Source of the DNA: an uncultured Ilumatobacter sp.
GTDB lineage: Bacteria > Actinomycetota > Acidimicrobiia > Acidimicrobiales > Ilumatobacteraceae
Direction: 5' to 3'
Length of the DNA: 5,547 nt
NCBI GenBank assembly: GCA_938049325.1
Contig: CALICC010000349.1
Location: 1-5,547 of the forward strand
Shown here: positions 1-5,371 of the stretch, one piece after another
How the letters are laid out: each line of letters begins with the position of its first letter
How positions within the stretch are numbered: the stretch's first letter is position 1
Program-made: the position numbers and the translations under genes
The notes under the pieces: generated by a model
What the model saw: the letters and a program-made list of their open reading frames with translations, nothing else
Told to the model about the DNA's origin: nothing
Database searches by the model: none

Positions 1-86
1 TGGCTGCGATCGGTCCACGTCGCGAACGCGCAATAGTCGCACTTCGAGGCGCAGAACGGCACATGCACATACACCCCGAACGGCAC
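1..86 (-). CDS. hemW: HemW-like radical SAM protein, N-terminal part (runs off the left edge)
   Basis: Only the first 28 codons are present. The peptide begins MPFGVYVHVPFCASKCDYC and continues AFATWTDRS. It holds the radical-SAM cluster motif CxxxCxxC (Cys12, Cys16, Cys19) right after a V-H-V-P-F strand, which is the hallmark start of the HemN/HemW family. The residues after the third Cys are Ala-Phe, not x-Cys; this C-x-F form fits HemW (a heme chaperone formerly annotated as coproporphyrinogen III oxidase-like) better than true HemN (CxxxCxxCxC). I chose the GTG at 86 because a GGTGAG ribosome-binding-like sequence (91-96) lies 4 nt upstream. An in-frame GTG at 95 is the alternative, and a TGA further upstream closes the frame. 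In many bacteria hemW sits next to hrcA; here it lies downstream of the BldD-like gene on the same strand, after a 327-bp gap. The family call is firm, the exact subfamily less so because most of the protein is missing. Confidence 0.85.
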   Translation of the reverse strand, partial: MPFGVYVHVPFCASKCDYCAFATWTDRS

Positions 87-134
87 CGAACTCACCGCCG
101 CAACGTACCAACCACGACGAACTTCTCAGCCCAC

Positions 135-195
135 GTCAGCCCGCTGAGCGGGGATCAGATCGTTCGAGGCCAAGGCGCGGAGTGAGGAAGGTGCC
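135..195 (+). repeat. Intergenic repeat, copy 1 (61 bp, full length)
   Basis: The first 26 bp (135-160) begin GTCAGCCCGCTGAGC and end GGATCAGAT. A 35-bp extension (161-195) follows, beginning CGTTCGAGGCCAAGG. It matches copy 3 (301-361) over all 61 positions except two: C/T at the seventh base and G/C at the eighteenth. The core contains the inverted repeat TCAGC-CC-GCTGA (136-147). In this copy only, CCCGC-TGA-GCGGG can also pair. The copy ends 39 bp upstream of the likely hemW start codon (which is read in the opposite direction). Function unknown. Strand is arbitrary. Confidence 0.85.
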
Positions 196-235
196 GAACC
201 GGAGCCACACGCAGACCTCGCCACGAACAACCAAC

Positions 236-276
236 GTCAGCTCGCTGAGCGGGGATCAGATGTGGGGAGGGCAAGG
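236..276 (+). repeat. Intergenic repeat, copy 2 (core kept, extension decayed)
   Basis: The 26-bp core (236-261) differs from copy 1 only at base 7 (T, as in copy 3). Beyond it the match fades, but GAGGGCAAGG at 267-276 lies at exactly the same offset as GAGGCCAAGG in copies 1 and 3, so the extension looks like a diverged remnant. The dyad TCAGC-TC-GCTGA is intact at 237-248. Because the core is kept while the extension decayed, the core may be the part under constraint. That is inference from a single copy. Confidence 0.75.
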
Positions 277-300
277 AAACATGAACCCGAACGGCCAAGA

Positions 301-361
301 GTCAGCTCGCTGAGCGGCGATCAGATCGTTCGAGGCCAAGGCGCGGAGTGAGGAAGGTGCC
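301..361 (+). repeat. Intergenic repeat, copy 3 (61 bp, full length)
   Basis: The core is 301-326 and the extension 327-361. The unit is identical to copy 1 except for two bases. The dyad TCAGC-TC-GCTGA lies at 302-313. The last six bases (GGTGCC, 356-361) also form one arm of the hairpin described as the candidate terminator of the BldD-like gene, so this copy sits at that gene's 3' side, 52 bp beyond its stop codon. Copies begin 101 and 65 bp apart, so the array is not regular. Confidence 0.85.
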
Positions 362-371
362 CCTCGGCACC
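347..371 (-). terminator. Candidate terminator hairpin downstream of the BldD-like gene
   Basis: On the minus strand GGTGCC-GAGG-GGCACC (371 to 356) forms a perfect 6-bp, G+C-rich stem with a 4-nt loop, starting 42 nt after the TGA of the BldD-like gene and followed by TTCCTCACT. The tail has few T residues, as is common for actinobacterial hairpins, so factor-independent termination is plausible but unproven. The 3' arm is contributed by repeat copy 3. Confidence 0.4.
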
Positions 372-413
372 GACGAGCCTGCGCAACGCTGGGATCGGGC
401 GATCTGGCCCCGG

Positions 414-917
414 TCAGCGGAAGAGGAGGTCGAGGGCGGCAAGCCGATCGCCGATTTGGTCGACGGGAACGTCGAGCATCGCAGCGATGGCACGCGTGTC
501 GTCGCCACGCACCGTGATGACCCGGCCGTTGAAGTCCTGGCGCTGCACCTGGATGAGTCGCAGGTAGCGGGCAAGCATCTCGAACGGTGAACCACTCAGC
601 TGGAGCAGCTTCGACACATCGATTGCGAGCTTCTTGTTGATCGGCGATTCGAGCGCTGCCGCTTCCATCCCGGTGACTTCACGCGGGAGCAACTGCTCGA
701 TCGGGACGTTGTAGAACTGTGCGAGCCGGTCGAGACGCGGCACGGAGAGTGCTCGCTCACCACGCTCGTAGGCGCCGAGCACGGACGCTTTGAACTCTTG
801 GGTCGACTGCGCTTCGACCTCTTGGAGCGACAAACGCTTCTGCTTACGAATCGCGCGCAGACGCTCGCCGACCTGCTGACTGTACGCCGACGGCGCATCA
901 TCTTCGAAAGAAACCAT
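414..917 (-). CDS. bldD: BldD-like transcriptional regulator with c-di-GMP signature
   Basis: A 167-residue protein, the same size class as Streptomyces BldD. Residues 15-77 are an XRE-type helix-turn-helix domain (GERLRAIRKQKRLSLQEVE, then GAYERGERALSVPRLDRLA and FYNVPIEQLLP), closely following the BldD pattern. After a linker, the C-terminal domain (about 95-160) contains R126-Q-D128, eight residues, then R137-G-D-D140. This is an exact RXD-X8-RXXD match, the signature through which Streptomyces BldD binds c-di-GMP, which drives its dimerisation on DNA. In Streptomyces BldD is the master repressor of development; what it would control in this organism cannot be seen here. The start is well set: ATG with GGAGGAG 4 nt upstream. 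It lies 106 bp after rsmE with its own leader, so it may be transcribed separately. The family assignment is strong. Whether it is the true ortholog or a paralog of BldD is open, because the neighbours are not those of Streptomyces bldD. Confidence 0.88.
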   Translation of the reverse strand: MVSFEDDAPSAYSQQVGERLRAIRKQKRLSLQEVEAQSTQEFKASVLGAYERGERALSVPRLDRLAQFYNVPIEQLLPREVTGMEAAALESPINKKLAIDVSKLLQLSGSPFEMLARYLRLIQVQRQDFNGRVITVRGDDTRAIAAMLDVPVDQIGDRLAALDLLFR

Positions 918-921
918 GGAA

Positions 922-928
922 CTCCTCC
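922..928 (-). promoter_or_regulatory. Strong Shine-Dalgarno of the BldD-like gene
   Basis: GGAGGAG on the minus strand lies 4 nt before the ATG at 917. It is the clearest ribosome binding site in the window and fixes this start. The other minus-strand genes have weak or no visible sites, which suggests efficient, independent translation of the regulator. Confidence 0.8.
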
Positions 929-956
929 GCCTGAAGTGAGTGGGCTATCAGAGAGC

Positions 957-1002
957 AGAGACCATCTCTACTTGCGCCCGTGAATCGGTGACACTACTTG
1001 CG
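957..1002 (-). promoter_or_regulatory. Possible operator region upstream of the BldD-like gene
   Basis: In the 106-bp gap after rsmE the minus strand carries the 9-mer CGCAAGTAG twice (1002-994 and 976-968), 26 bp apart. The second copy is followed by a small dyad AGAGA-TGG-TCTCT (969-957). A TCACC element (991-987) lies between the repeats and a TCACT (939-935) further downstream; these resemble half-sites reported for Streptomyces BldD, which represses its own gene. No full match to the palindromic BldD consensus was found. I could not place a confident -10/-35 pair. Confidence 0.3.
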
Positions 1003-1023
1003 ACAACACGAAAACGCACGCAT

Positions 1024-1725
1024 TCAGTGACCGGCAACCATTCTGAGTGTCGTCGCGGCAACCGCTGCGGTCTCGATGCGGAGGATGTTTTCGCCGAGCC
1101 GCACGGTTGATGCCGCGACCTCGATTTCGCTCGGCGCCCAGCCACCTTCGGGTCCGACGGCGATGAACCGCTCGGTTCCGATGATGGCAGAACCGCCTGG
1201 CTCGGCGATTGTTGCGCCCTCCAGTACTTCGAACGCTTCAAGTGGCCCATTGACCACAGTCTGCCACACTCGCCGGCTCTGTCGCAGCGCTTCGTCGGCC
1301 ACCCGCTGTAGTCGAACCAGGTGCCTTGCCGCGCGCTCCGGTTTCCAACGCACCGTCGAGCGCTCGGTATGCAAGAAGGTGACCTCACTCGCGCCGAGCT
1401 CGGTGACCTTCTGGACGAGCCACTCGGAGCGATCACCCTGCGGAATCGCTGCGGCCAGCGTGAACGGCGTCGGCCGCTCTTCGAAATCGACCGGCGACGA
1501 GGCTTCGAGCCGAAACGCTCCGCCGACGCGAGCGACGGTCATGCGCCAATGCCCCGCACCATCCGTCACTGACACGGGCTCACCGTCGCGGAGACGCAAC
1601 ACACGGCGCAGATGATGCTCGACGTCGTCGGGCAGCGATACCTCGTCGGCGTGGAGCGATGCGTCCGCGTCGAGCAGCACGTGCGTCGAGGCGGTTCGGC
1701 GCTCGGCTGGCACTGCTTCCGTCAT
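1024..1725 (-). CDS. rsmE: 16S rRNA (uracil-1498-N3)-methyltransferase RsmE
   Basis: A 233-residue SPOUT-family (trefoil-knot) methyltransferase that uses S-adenosylmethionine to methylate N3 of U1498 in 16S rRNA of the small ribosomal subunit. The N-terminal PUA-like RNA-binding part shows H-H-L-R-R-V-L-R-L at 37-45. The catalytic part begins near 88 with LAAAIPQGDRSEWLVQKVTELG (about 90-111, interrupted here only for naming) and includes the QSRR segment at 149-152. The knot/SAM-site motifs are unmistakable: G-P-E-G-G-W at 191-196 and LGENILRIETA at 210-220. Length is normal for the family. The ATG at 1725 lies 6 bp after the dnaJ stop codon and has no good Shine-Dalgarno, so translation is probably coupled to dnaJ. 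The order hrcA-dnaJ-rsmE is common in Actinobacteria and other bacteria, which supports the call. Confidence 0.95.
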   Translation of the reverse strand: MTEAVPAERRTASTHVLLDADASLHADEVSLPDDVEHHLRRVLRLRDGEPVSVTDGAGHWRMTVARVGGAFRLEASSPVDFEERPTPFTLAAAIPQGDRSEWLVQKVTELGASEVTFLHTERSTVRWKPERAARHLVRLQRVADEALRQSRRVWQTVVNGPLEAFEVLEGATIAEPGGSAIIGTERFIAVGPEGGWAPSEIEVAASTVRLGENILRIETAAVAATTLRMVAGH

Positions 1726-1731
1726 GGTCGC

Positions 1732-2862
1732 TCAGGTGAACGCTGACTTGATCCGCGAGAACAGGCCTTCCTTGCCATTGCCGACCTCTTCACCGCGACC
1801 CTCTGCAAACTTCGTGAGCAGATCGATCTCCGCATCGGACAGCCCGGTGGGAACGTCGACACGCACGCGGGCAATCAAGTCGCCGCGCCCACGTCCCTGC
1901 AGGTGCGGGACTCCCCTGCCGCGCAACACGAACTCACGTCCCGGCTGGGTGCCGTGAGGGATGACCAGGTCTTCTGTGCCGTCGAGCGTTTCGAGCTTGA
2001 TCGATGTTCCCAAGGAAGCTTGCGCAATCGACACGGCGACCTCGGTGACCAGATCGTCACCGTCGCGGGTGTAGGAGCCGTCTGGCGCCACACGCAGGTG
2101 GACGTACAGGTCGCCGTTCCCGCCCTTGCGCGGACCCGCCGCGCCGCGCCCGCTCAGACGAAGCGTGGATCCGGTGTCGACGCCGGCCGGAACATCGACC
2201 TGGTACGACGTGTCTTCGGTGACTCGACCTTCACCCCGGCACGTGTTGCAGGGCGAAGCCACCACTTCGCCGAGTCCGCCGCACCGTGTGCACGGACTCG
2301 CGGTCACCATCTGGCCGAGCAGGCTCTGGCGGACGCGCTGCACCTGACCCACACCGTTGCACTCGCTACACGTGACCGGCTCGGTGTTTTCGGCGGCGCC
2401 TGATCCATCGCACGTGTCGCAGCGCATCGGGAGCTTCAGCTCGACGGTGATCTGGTCACCGAACACGGCCTGAACGAACTCGATGTCGGCAATGACTTCG
2501 ACGTCTTGCCCACGCGGCGGCCCGGACGGGCCTCGCTGACGACCACCGAACGGGCTCCCACCGCCCCCGAAGAATGTCTCGAAGATGTCGCCGAGTCCGC
2601 CGCCGAACAGATCCTCAGCGGATTGCCCGCCGCCGCCCGCGCCGCCAACACCGGCTTCACCGAACTGGTCGTAGCGAGCCCGCTGACTGTCGTCGGACAG
2701 CACCTGATAGGCCCGCGAGATCTCTTTGAACCGCTCGGCAGCCGCGTCGTCGCCCGGGTTCGCGTCAGGATGGTTCTCGCGCGCACGTTGGCGGTATGCC
2801 TTCTTGATCTCGTCGGCCGAAGCCGAGCGGGACACGCCGAGAAGTTCGTAGAAGTCAGCCAT
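1732..2862 (-). CDS. dnaJ: Chaperone protein DnaJ (type I, Hsp40)
   Basis: A 376-residue co-chaperone that delivers unfolded proteins to DnaK and stimulates its ATPase in the cytoplasm. All type I domains are present in order. The J domain (about 3-68) has the invariant HPD at 31-33. The Gly/Phe-rich linker (about 70-117) contains GGGLGDIFETFFGGG. The zinc-binding domain has four CxxCxGxG motifs starting at Cys148, Cys165, Cys191 and Cys205. The C-terminal substrate-binding domains include GDLYVHLRV, HGTQPG and GDLIARVRVDVP. No key residue is missing. The ATG at 2862 directly precedes ADFYELLGVS, the expected start of a J domain. The gap to hrcA upstream is 34 bp and to rsmE downstream 6 bp, indicating one operon. 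grpE and dnaK are not in the window, so this is the dnaJ that pairs with hrcA and not one in a dnaK-grpE-dnaJ cluster; such genomes often carry a second dnaJ. Confidence 0.97.
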   Translation of the reverse strand: MADFYELLGVSRSASADEIKKAYRQRARENHPDANPGDDAAAERFKEISRAYQVLSDDSQRARYDQFGEAGVGGAGGGGQSAEDLFGGGLGDIFETFFGGGGSPFGGRQRGPSGPPRGQDVEVIADIEFVQAVFGDQITVELKLPMRCDTCDGSGAAENTEPVTCSECNGVGQVQRVRQSLLGQMVTASPCTRCGGLGEVVASPCNTCRGEGRVTEDTSYQVDVPAGVDTGSTLRLSGRGAAGPRKGGNGDLYVHLRVAPDGSYTRDGDDLVTEVAVSIAQASLGTSIKLETLDGTEDLVIPHGTQPGREFVLRGRGVPHLQGRGRGDLIARVRVDVPTGLSDAEIDLLTKFAEGRGEEVGNGKEGLFSRIKSAFT

Positions 2863-2896
2863 GGCGTGTCACATGATGCCGGAAATCGGCCGAGTT

Positions 2897-3892
2897 TCAG
2901 CCTTCTTCGATGCGGTGACCCAACTGTTGGCTCACGACGTCGACCGTCGCAAGCGCCTGCGGGTAGTTCATCCGCGTCGGGCCGAGCACACCGACCGAGC
3001 CCAGATGCTCCCCTTCGACGACCACCGGGGCCACGACGACCGAGCATGCAGACAACGGCTCGACGCCGTGTTCGACGCCGATCGCCACAGACATTCCGCG
3101 GTTGACGATGTCGGAGACGAGCGAGACGACAACGAACTGCTGCTCGAGGGTGTGCAGGACCGACCGAACCACATCGACCGCGTCGAACGCTCTGGCGACC
3201 TCGGATGCACCGCCGGTGTAGACGTTCTCGGCGGTTGCCACCGAGCGCATCTGCACCAACGTGGCGGCGGCGAGTCGATCGACATCGGCGTCGCCGGATG
3301 GCTCGAGGTTCTCGACGTCGGCGAGCACACGCCCATCCAACTCGGCGGAGAGGTGGGCACTCGCAACAGCGAGTCGCTCGTCGGTGTCGCCCGGCAGCAG
3401 GTCGAGCGCGACATCCTCCACAGACCCGTTCGCGAACACGATCACGATCGTTGCCGCCGACTCCGACAGCCCCACGAGTTGCACTCGCCGCACCGCCACC
3501 GCTTCGGTTCTCGGGCCGACAACCACAGCGGCGTTGTGCGTGAGTTCAGCGAGCAGATTCGATGTCTGGTGAAGCATCTCTTCGAGTCGTCCGTGCGCTG
3601 CCGAGAAGAACTCACCGACCTGACGTTCACTCGTTTGATCGAGGACACCGGGTCGGGCCAAGTTGTCGACGAAGTACCGGTAGCCACGGTCGGTCGGGAT
3701 GCGCCCTGCCGAGGTGTGCGGTTGCACGAGATAGCCGTCGTTCTCCAGCAACGCGAGTTCGCTACGAACCGTTGCCGACGAGACATTGATCGACGGCACA
3801 CTCGCGATGCTGGCGGATCCAACGGGTTGCGCGGTGGCGATGTACTCCTGAACCACAGCAGCAAGAATCGCCGTCTTTCGATCGTCGAGCAT
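2897..3892 (-). CDS. hrcA: Heat-inducible transcription repressor HrcA
   Basis: A 331-residue repressor of heat-shock genes that in known cases binds the CIRCE operator and responds to chaperonin availability. From ATG 3892 the protein opens MLDDRKTAILAAVVQEYI and then AQPVGS, lining up with the first residues of classic HrcA proteins. The winged-helix reads SSATVRSELALLENDGYL (38-55), then HTSAGRIPTDRGYRYFVDNL (59-78), which is diagnostic. The C-terminal part has the expected NVYTGG (223-228), LEQQF (249-253), and GVLGPTRMNYPQA (301-313) near the end. An in-frame GTG at 3901 would add three residues (V-D-T); I prefer 3892 because it matches family starts and leaves GTGGA as a weak ribosome binding site. 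It heads the hrcA-dnaJ-rsmE string. An interrupted dyad just upstream could be its operator; no canonical CIRCE (TTAGCACTC-N9-GAGTGCTAA) is seen in the window. Confidence 0.95.
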   Translation of the reverse strand: MLDDRKTAILAAVVQEYIATAQPVGSASIASVPSINVSSATVRSELALLENDGYLVQPHTSAGRIPTDRGYRYFVDNLARPGVLDQTSERQVGEFFSAAHGRLEEMLHQTSNLLAELTHNAAVVVGPRTEAVAVRRVQLVGLSESAATIVIVFANGSVEDVALDLLPGDTDERLAVASAHLSAELDGRVLADVENLEPSGDADVDRLAAATLVQMRSVATAENVYTGGASEVARAFDAVDVVRSVLHTLEQQFVVVSLVSDIVNRGMSVAIGVEHGVEPLSACSVVVAPVVVEGEHLGSVGVLGPTRMNYPQALATVDVVSQQLGHRIEEG

Positions 3893-3900
3893 CGTGTCCA

Positions 3901-3932
3901 CAGGTTACTCGCGACCGTCCATCTGAGACCTG
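3901..3932 (-). promoter_or_regulatory. Interrupted inverted repeat in front of hrcA (candidate operator)
   Basis: On the minus strand CAGGTCTC (3932-3925) pairs with GAGTAACCTG (3910-3901): eight complementary positions with a 2-nt bulge, separated by 14 nt. The inner ends CTC...GAG and the CC-x-G outer end resemble the arms of CIRCE, but the spacer is 14 nt instead of 9 and the outer sequence differs. It ends 9 nt before the preferred hrcA ATG, where autoregulatory HrcA sites usually lie. A weak hairpin or chance dyad is an equal possibility. Confidence 0.3.
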
Positions 3933-3936
3933 CCGG

Positions 3937-5292
3937 CTACGACGCGGTCGCAGCCTTGAGGCGTCGCAACGCTTCGTCACGCTCGGCTTTGTGTTCGAGC
4001 ATCGGTGCGGCGAGGTCGGGCACCCAACGATCGACGTACTCCCCGGTCGGGTCGTACCGCTCTTGCTGCAGCGTCGGGTTGAAGACGCGGAAGTAGGGCG
4101 CAGCGTCAGTTCCCGTACCAGCGGCCCATTGCCACCCGTGGTTGTTCGAAGCGATATCGCCGTCGATGAGGTGCTGCATGAACCACCGCGCACCCCACTG
4201 CCACGGCACGTGGAGATCCTTCACGAGGAAGCTCGCGACGATCATCCGGACTCGGTTGTGCATCCAGCCGGTCGCCAGCAGCTGGCGCATCCCGGCGTCG
4301 ACGATGCCGAAGCCGGTCCGACCTTGGCACCAGACGTCGAACTTGGCGCGCGCAGCTGCGTCGGTGTCGAGCTGCATCGCGTCGAGCTTCGAGTTGAGAT
4401 TCTCCCACGCCGTCTCCGGCCTCCTGAACAAGACATCGGCGTAGAAGTCACGCCACGCCAACTCGCTCGAGAACACGGTGTGCCCCCGGCTTCCCGCTCC
4501 GGAAGCATCGAGCTCCGCGAGCAGCGTGCGGGGATGGATCGTGCCCCACTTGAGATCGGGCGAGAGATGGCTGGTGCCGCTGACCGACGGTCGGTCGCGA
4601 AGGTCGTCGTACGCCTCGATGCGCGACCTCCCCGAGCCGTCTGCGGCGCTGTTCGTCGCCACGAACGCGTCCCACCGCTCCGCGGCCGCGCGCTCTCCGG
4701 CGACCGGCAAGTCACAGTCGGCAACCACGAGCTCGGGCAGCCCGTCGTGATCGACCTCGACGGCGCCCGTTCCGAGCCATCGCGTGTCGTCGGCGGGCGC
4801 CGGGTACGGGTCGGCCCACCCGGTCGTGCGCCACACCTTCGAGAACGGCGTGAAGACCGAGTACGACTCACCGTCGCCCTTTCGCACCACGCTCGGGTCG
4901 ACCGCGTACGGGGACCCGACGCCGCGAAACTTGCGTCCACTCCCGCGTAACGCGTCGGCGACTGCTGCGTCTCGCTCTCGTCCGTACGGCGAGAAGTCTT
5001 TGCTGACCACGACCGAACCGGCGTCGAGTTCCTCAGCCAGCGCTGGGATTGCATGCGTGGGGTCACCTCGGCGGATCACGAGACCGGTACCGGACACCTC
5101 ACGAATCGATGCATCGAGAGCCACGAGCGCATCGTGCAAGTACGCCAAGCGCGGAGCGCCGGCCCGATCGAACCCAGGGTCCAGCACGAAGACCGGCACC
5201 ACTTCGGCTCCATCGGCAGCTGCGGCGAGCAGCGCCGGATTGTCGCCGAGACGCAGATCTCGCCGAAACCACATGATCGTCCGCGCCGTCAT
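3937..5292 (-). CDS. phr: Deoxyribodipyrimidine photolyase (class I, cryptochrome/photolyase family)
   Basis: A 451-residue flavoenzyme (from ATG 5292) that splits UV-induced pyrimidine dimers using blue light. The N-terminal alpha/beta antenna domain begins MTARTIMWFRRDLRLGDNPA (1-20). The C-terminal FAD/DNA-binding domain has the FAD pocket T240-S-H-L-S244, the substrate-side E277-L-A-W280-R281, GRTGFGIVDAGMRQL (324-338), TGWMHNRVRMIVASFLVKDL (341-360), A-S-N383-N-H-G-W387-Q-W, and GTGTDAAPYFRVFNP (392-406). Asn383 matches the flavin-N5 Asn, and Trp387 and Trp364 match two members of the electron-transfer Trp triad of E. coli PhrB (W382, W359). The position of the third (W306) seems to be Leu308 in a slightly longer loop. 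In-frame starts further out (ATG 5313, GTG 5328) would add 7 or 12 residues without family support or better ribosome sites. A GAGG lies 12-13 nt before 5292. The gene ends 44 bp before hrcA. CPD specificity is inferred from the GTGTDAAPYFR subfamily pattern. Confidence 0.95.
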   Translation of the reverse strand: MTARTIMWFRRDLRLGDNPALLAAAADGAEVVPVFVLDPGFDRAGAPRLAYLHDALVALDASIREVSGTGLVIRRGDPTHAIPALAEELDAGSVVVSKDFSPYGRERDAAVADALRGSGRKFRGVGSPYAVDPSVVRKGDGESYSVFTPFSKVWRTTGWADPYPAPADDTRWLGTGAVEVDHDGLPELVVADCDLPVAGERAAAERWDAFVATNSAADGSGRSRIEAYDDLRDRPSVSGTSHLSPDLKWGTIHPRTLLAELDASGAGSRGHTVFSSELAWRDFYADVLFRRPETAWENLNSKLDAMQLDTDAAARAKFDVWCQGRTGFGIVDAGMRQLLATGWMHNRVRMIVASFLVKDLHVPWQWGARWFMQHLIDGDIASNNHGWQWAAGTGTDAAPYFRVFNPTLQQERYDPTGEYVDRWVPDLAAPMLEHKAERDEALRRLKAATAS

Positions 5293-5371
5293 GGTTCGTG
5301 TGTACCTCGCCATACGGGCATCGACCACATCGTGCGATCAAGTCTGGCCCGTACCGTGCCGATACCGAAAG
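5293..5371. promoter_or_regulatory. Divergent intergenic region between phr and the lipoprotein gene
   Basis: These 79 bp separate two head-to-head starts (phr at 5292, minus; lipoprotein at 5372, plus), so promoters for both must overlap here or reach into the neighbouring genes. On the minus strand a TTGATC (-35-like) is visible, but no -10 at normal spacing follows. On the plus strand TACCGT at 5352-5357 fits the loose TANNNT pattern. Both are weak guesses. Confidence 0.35.

Larger units (their letters stand above)
87..413. other. Non-coding gap between the BldD-like gene and hemW, with repeats
   Basis: This 327-bp stretch shows no convincing gene on either strand. Open frames exist, but they are Arg/Pro/Ser-rich shadows of GC-rich DNA without domain motifs. 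It holds three copies of a 26-bp repeat (listed separately) and a candidate terminator for the BldD-like gene. It must also contain the leader, and probably the promoter, of hemW, which is read leftward from 86. No clear -10/-35 pair could be picked out by eye. Confidence 0.7.

Noticed and set aside
135..361. CRISPR array
   Set aside because: Only three copies, irregular spacing, and two copies share a further 35 bp that would have to be 'spacer'. No cas gene is nearby.
135..361. The repeats as coding 3' ends: copies 1 and 3 both read LSGDQIVRGQGAE then stop on the plus strand
   Set aside because: The shared peptide follows trivially from near-identical DNA. Copy 2 has no stop at that point, one of the two differences changes an amino acid, and there is no plausible gene body upstream, where hemW is encoded on the other strand.
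348..590. Small plus-strand frame overlapping the end of the BldD-like gene
   Set aside because: It starts inside the repeat, lacks a ribosome binding site, and overlaps a well-supported gene.
745..760. GAGTGCTCGC resembling the right arm of CIRCE
   Set aside because: It lies inside the BldD-like coding sequence, and no matching left arm CACTC sits at the right distance.
1076..1615. 179-codon open frame on the plus strand opposite rsmE
   Set aside because: Shadow of rsmE with Ser/Arg/Thr-rich low-complexity translation and no motif.
2863..2896. Palindrome TCGGCCGA (2886-2893) between hrcA and dnaJ as an operator
   Set aside because: An 8-bp GC-rich palindrome is expected by chance in such DNA, and nothing else supports it.
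2861..4096. 411-codon open frame on the plus strand, antisense to hrcA
   Set aside because: It lies opposite the clearly real hrcA and the end of phr, is rich in Arg/His/Asp without domain motifs, and is typical of long spurious frames in GC-rich DNA.
3991..4950. 319-codon open frame on the plus strand opposite phr
   Set aside because: Shadow of the photolyase gene, Arg/Pro-rich, no recognisable motif.
5293..5328. Longer photolyase starting at GTG 5328 or ATG 5313
   Set aside because: The extra residues precede the family's normal first strand, and neither start has a better ribosome binding site than ATG 5292. It cannot be fully excluded.
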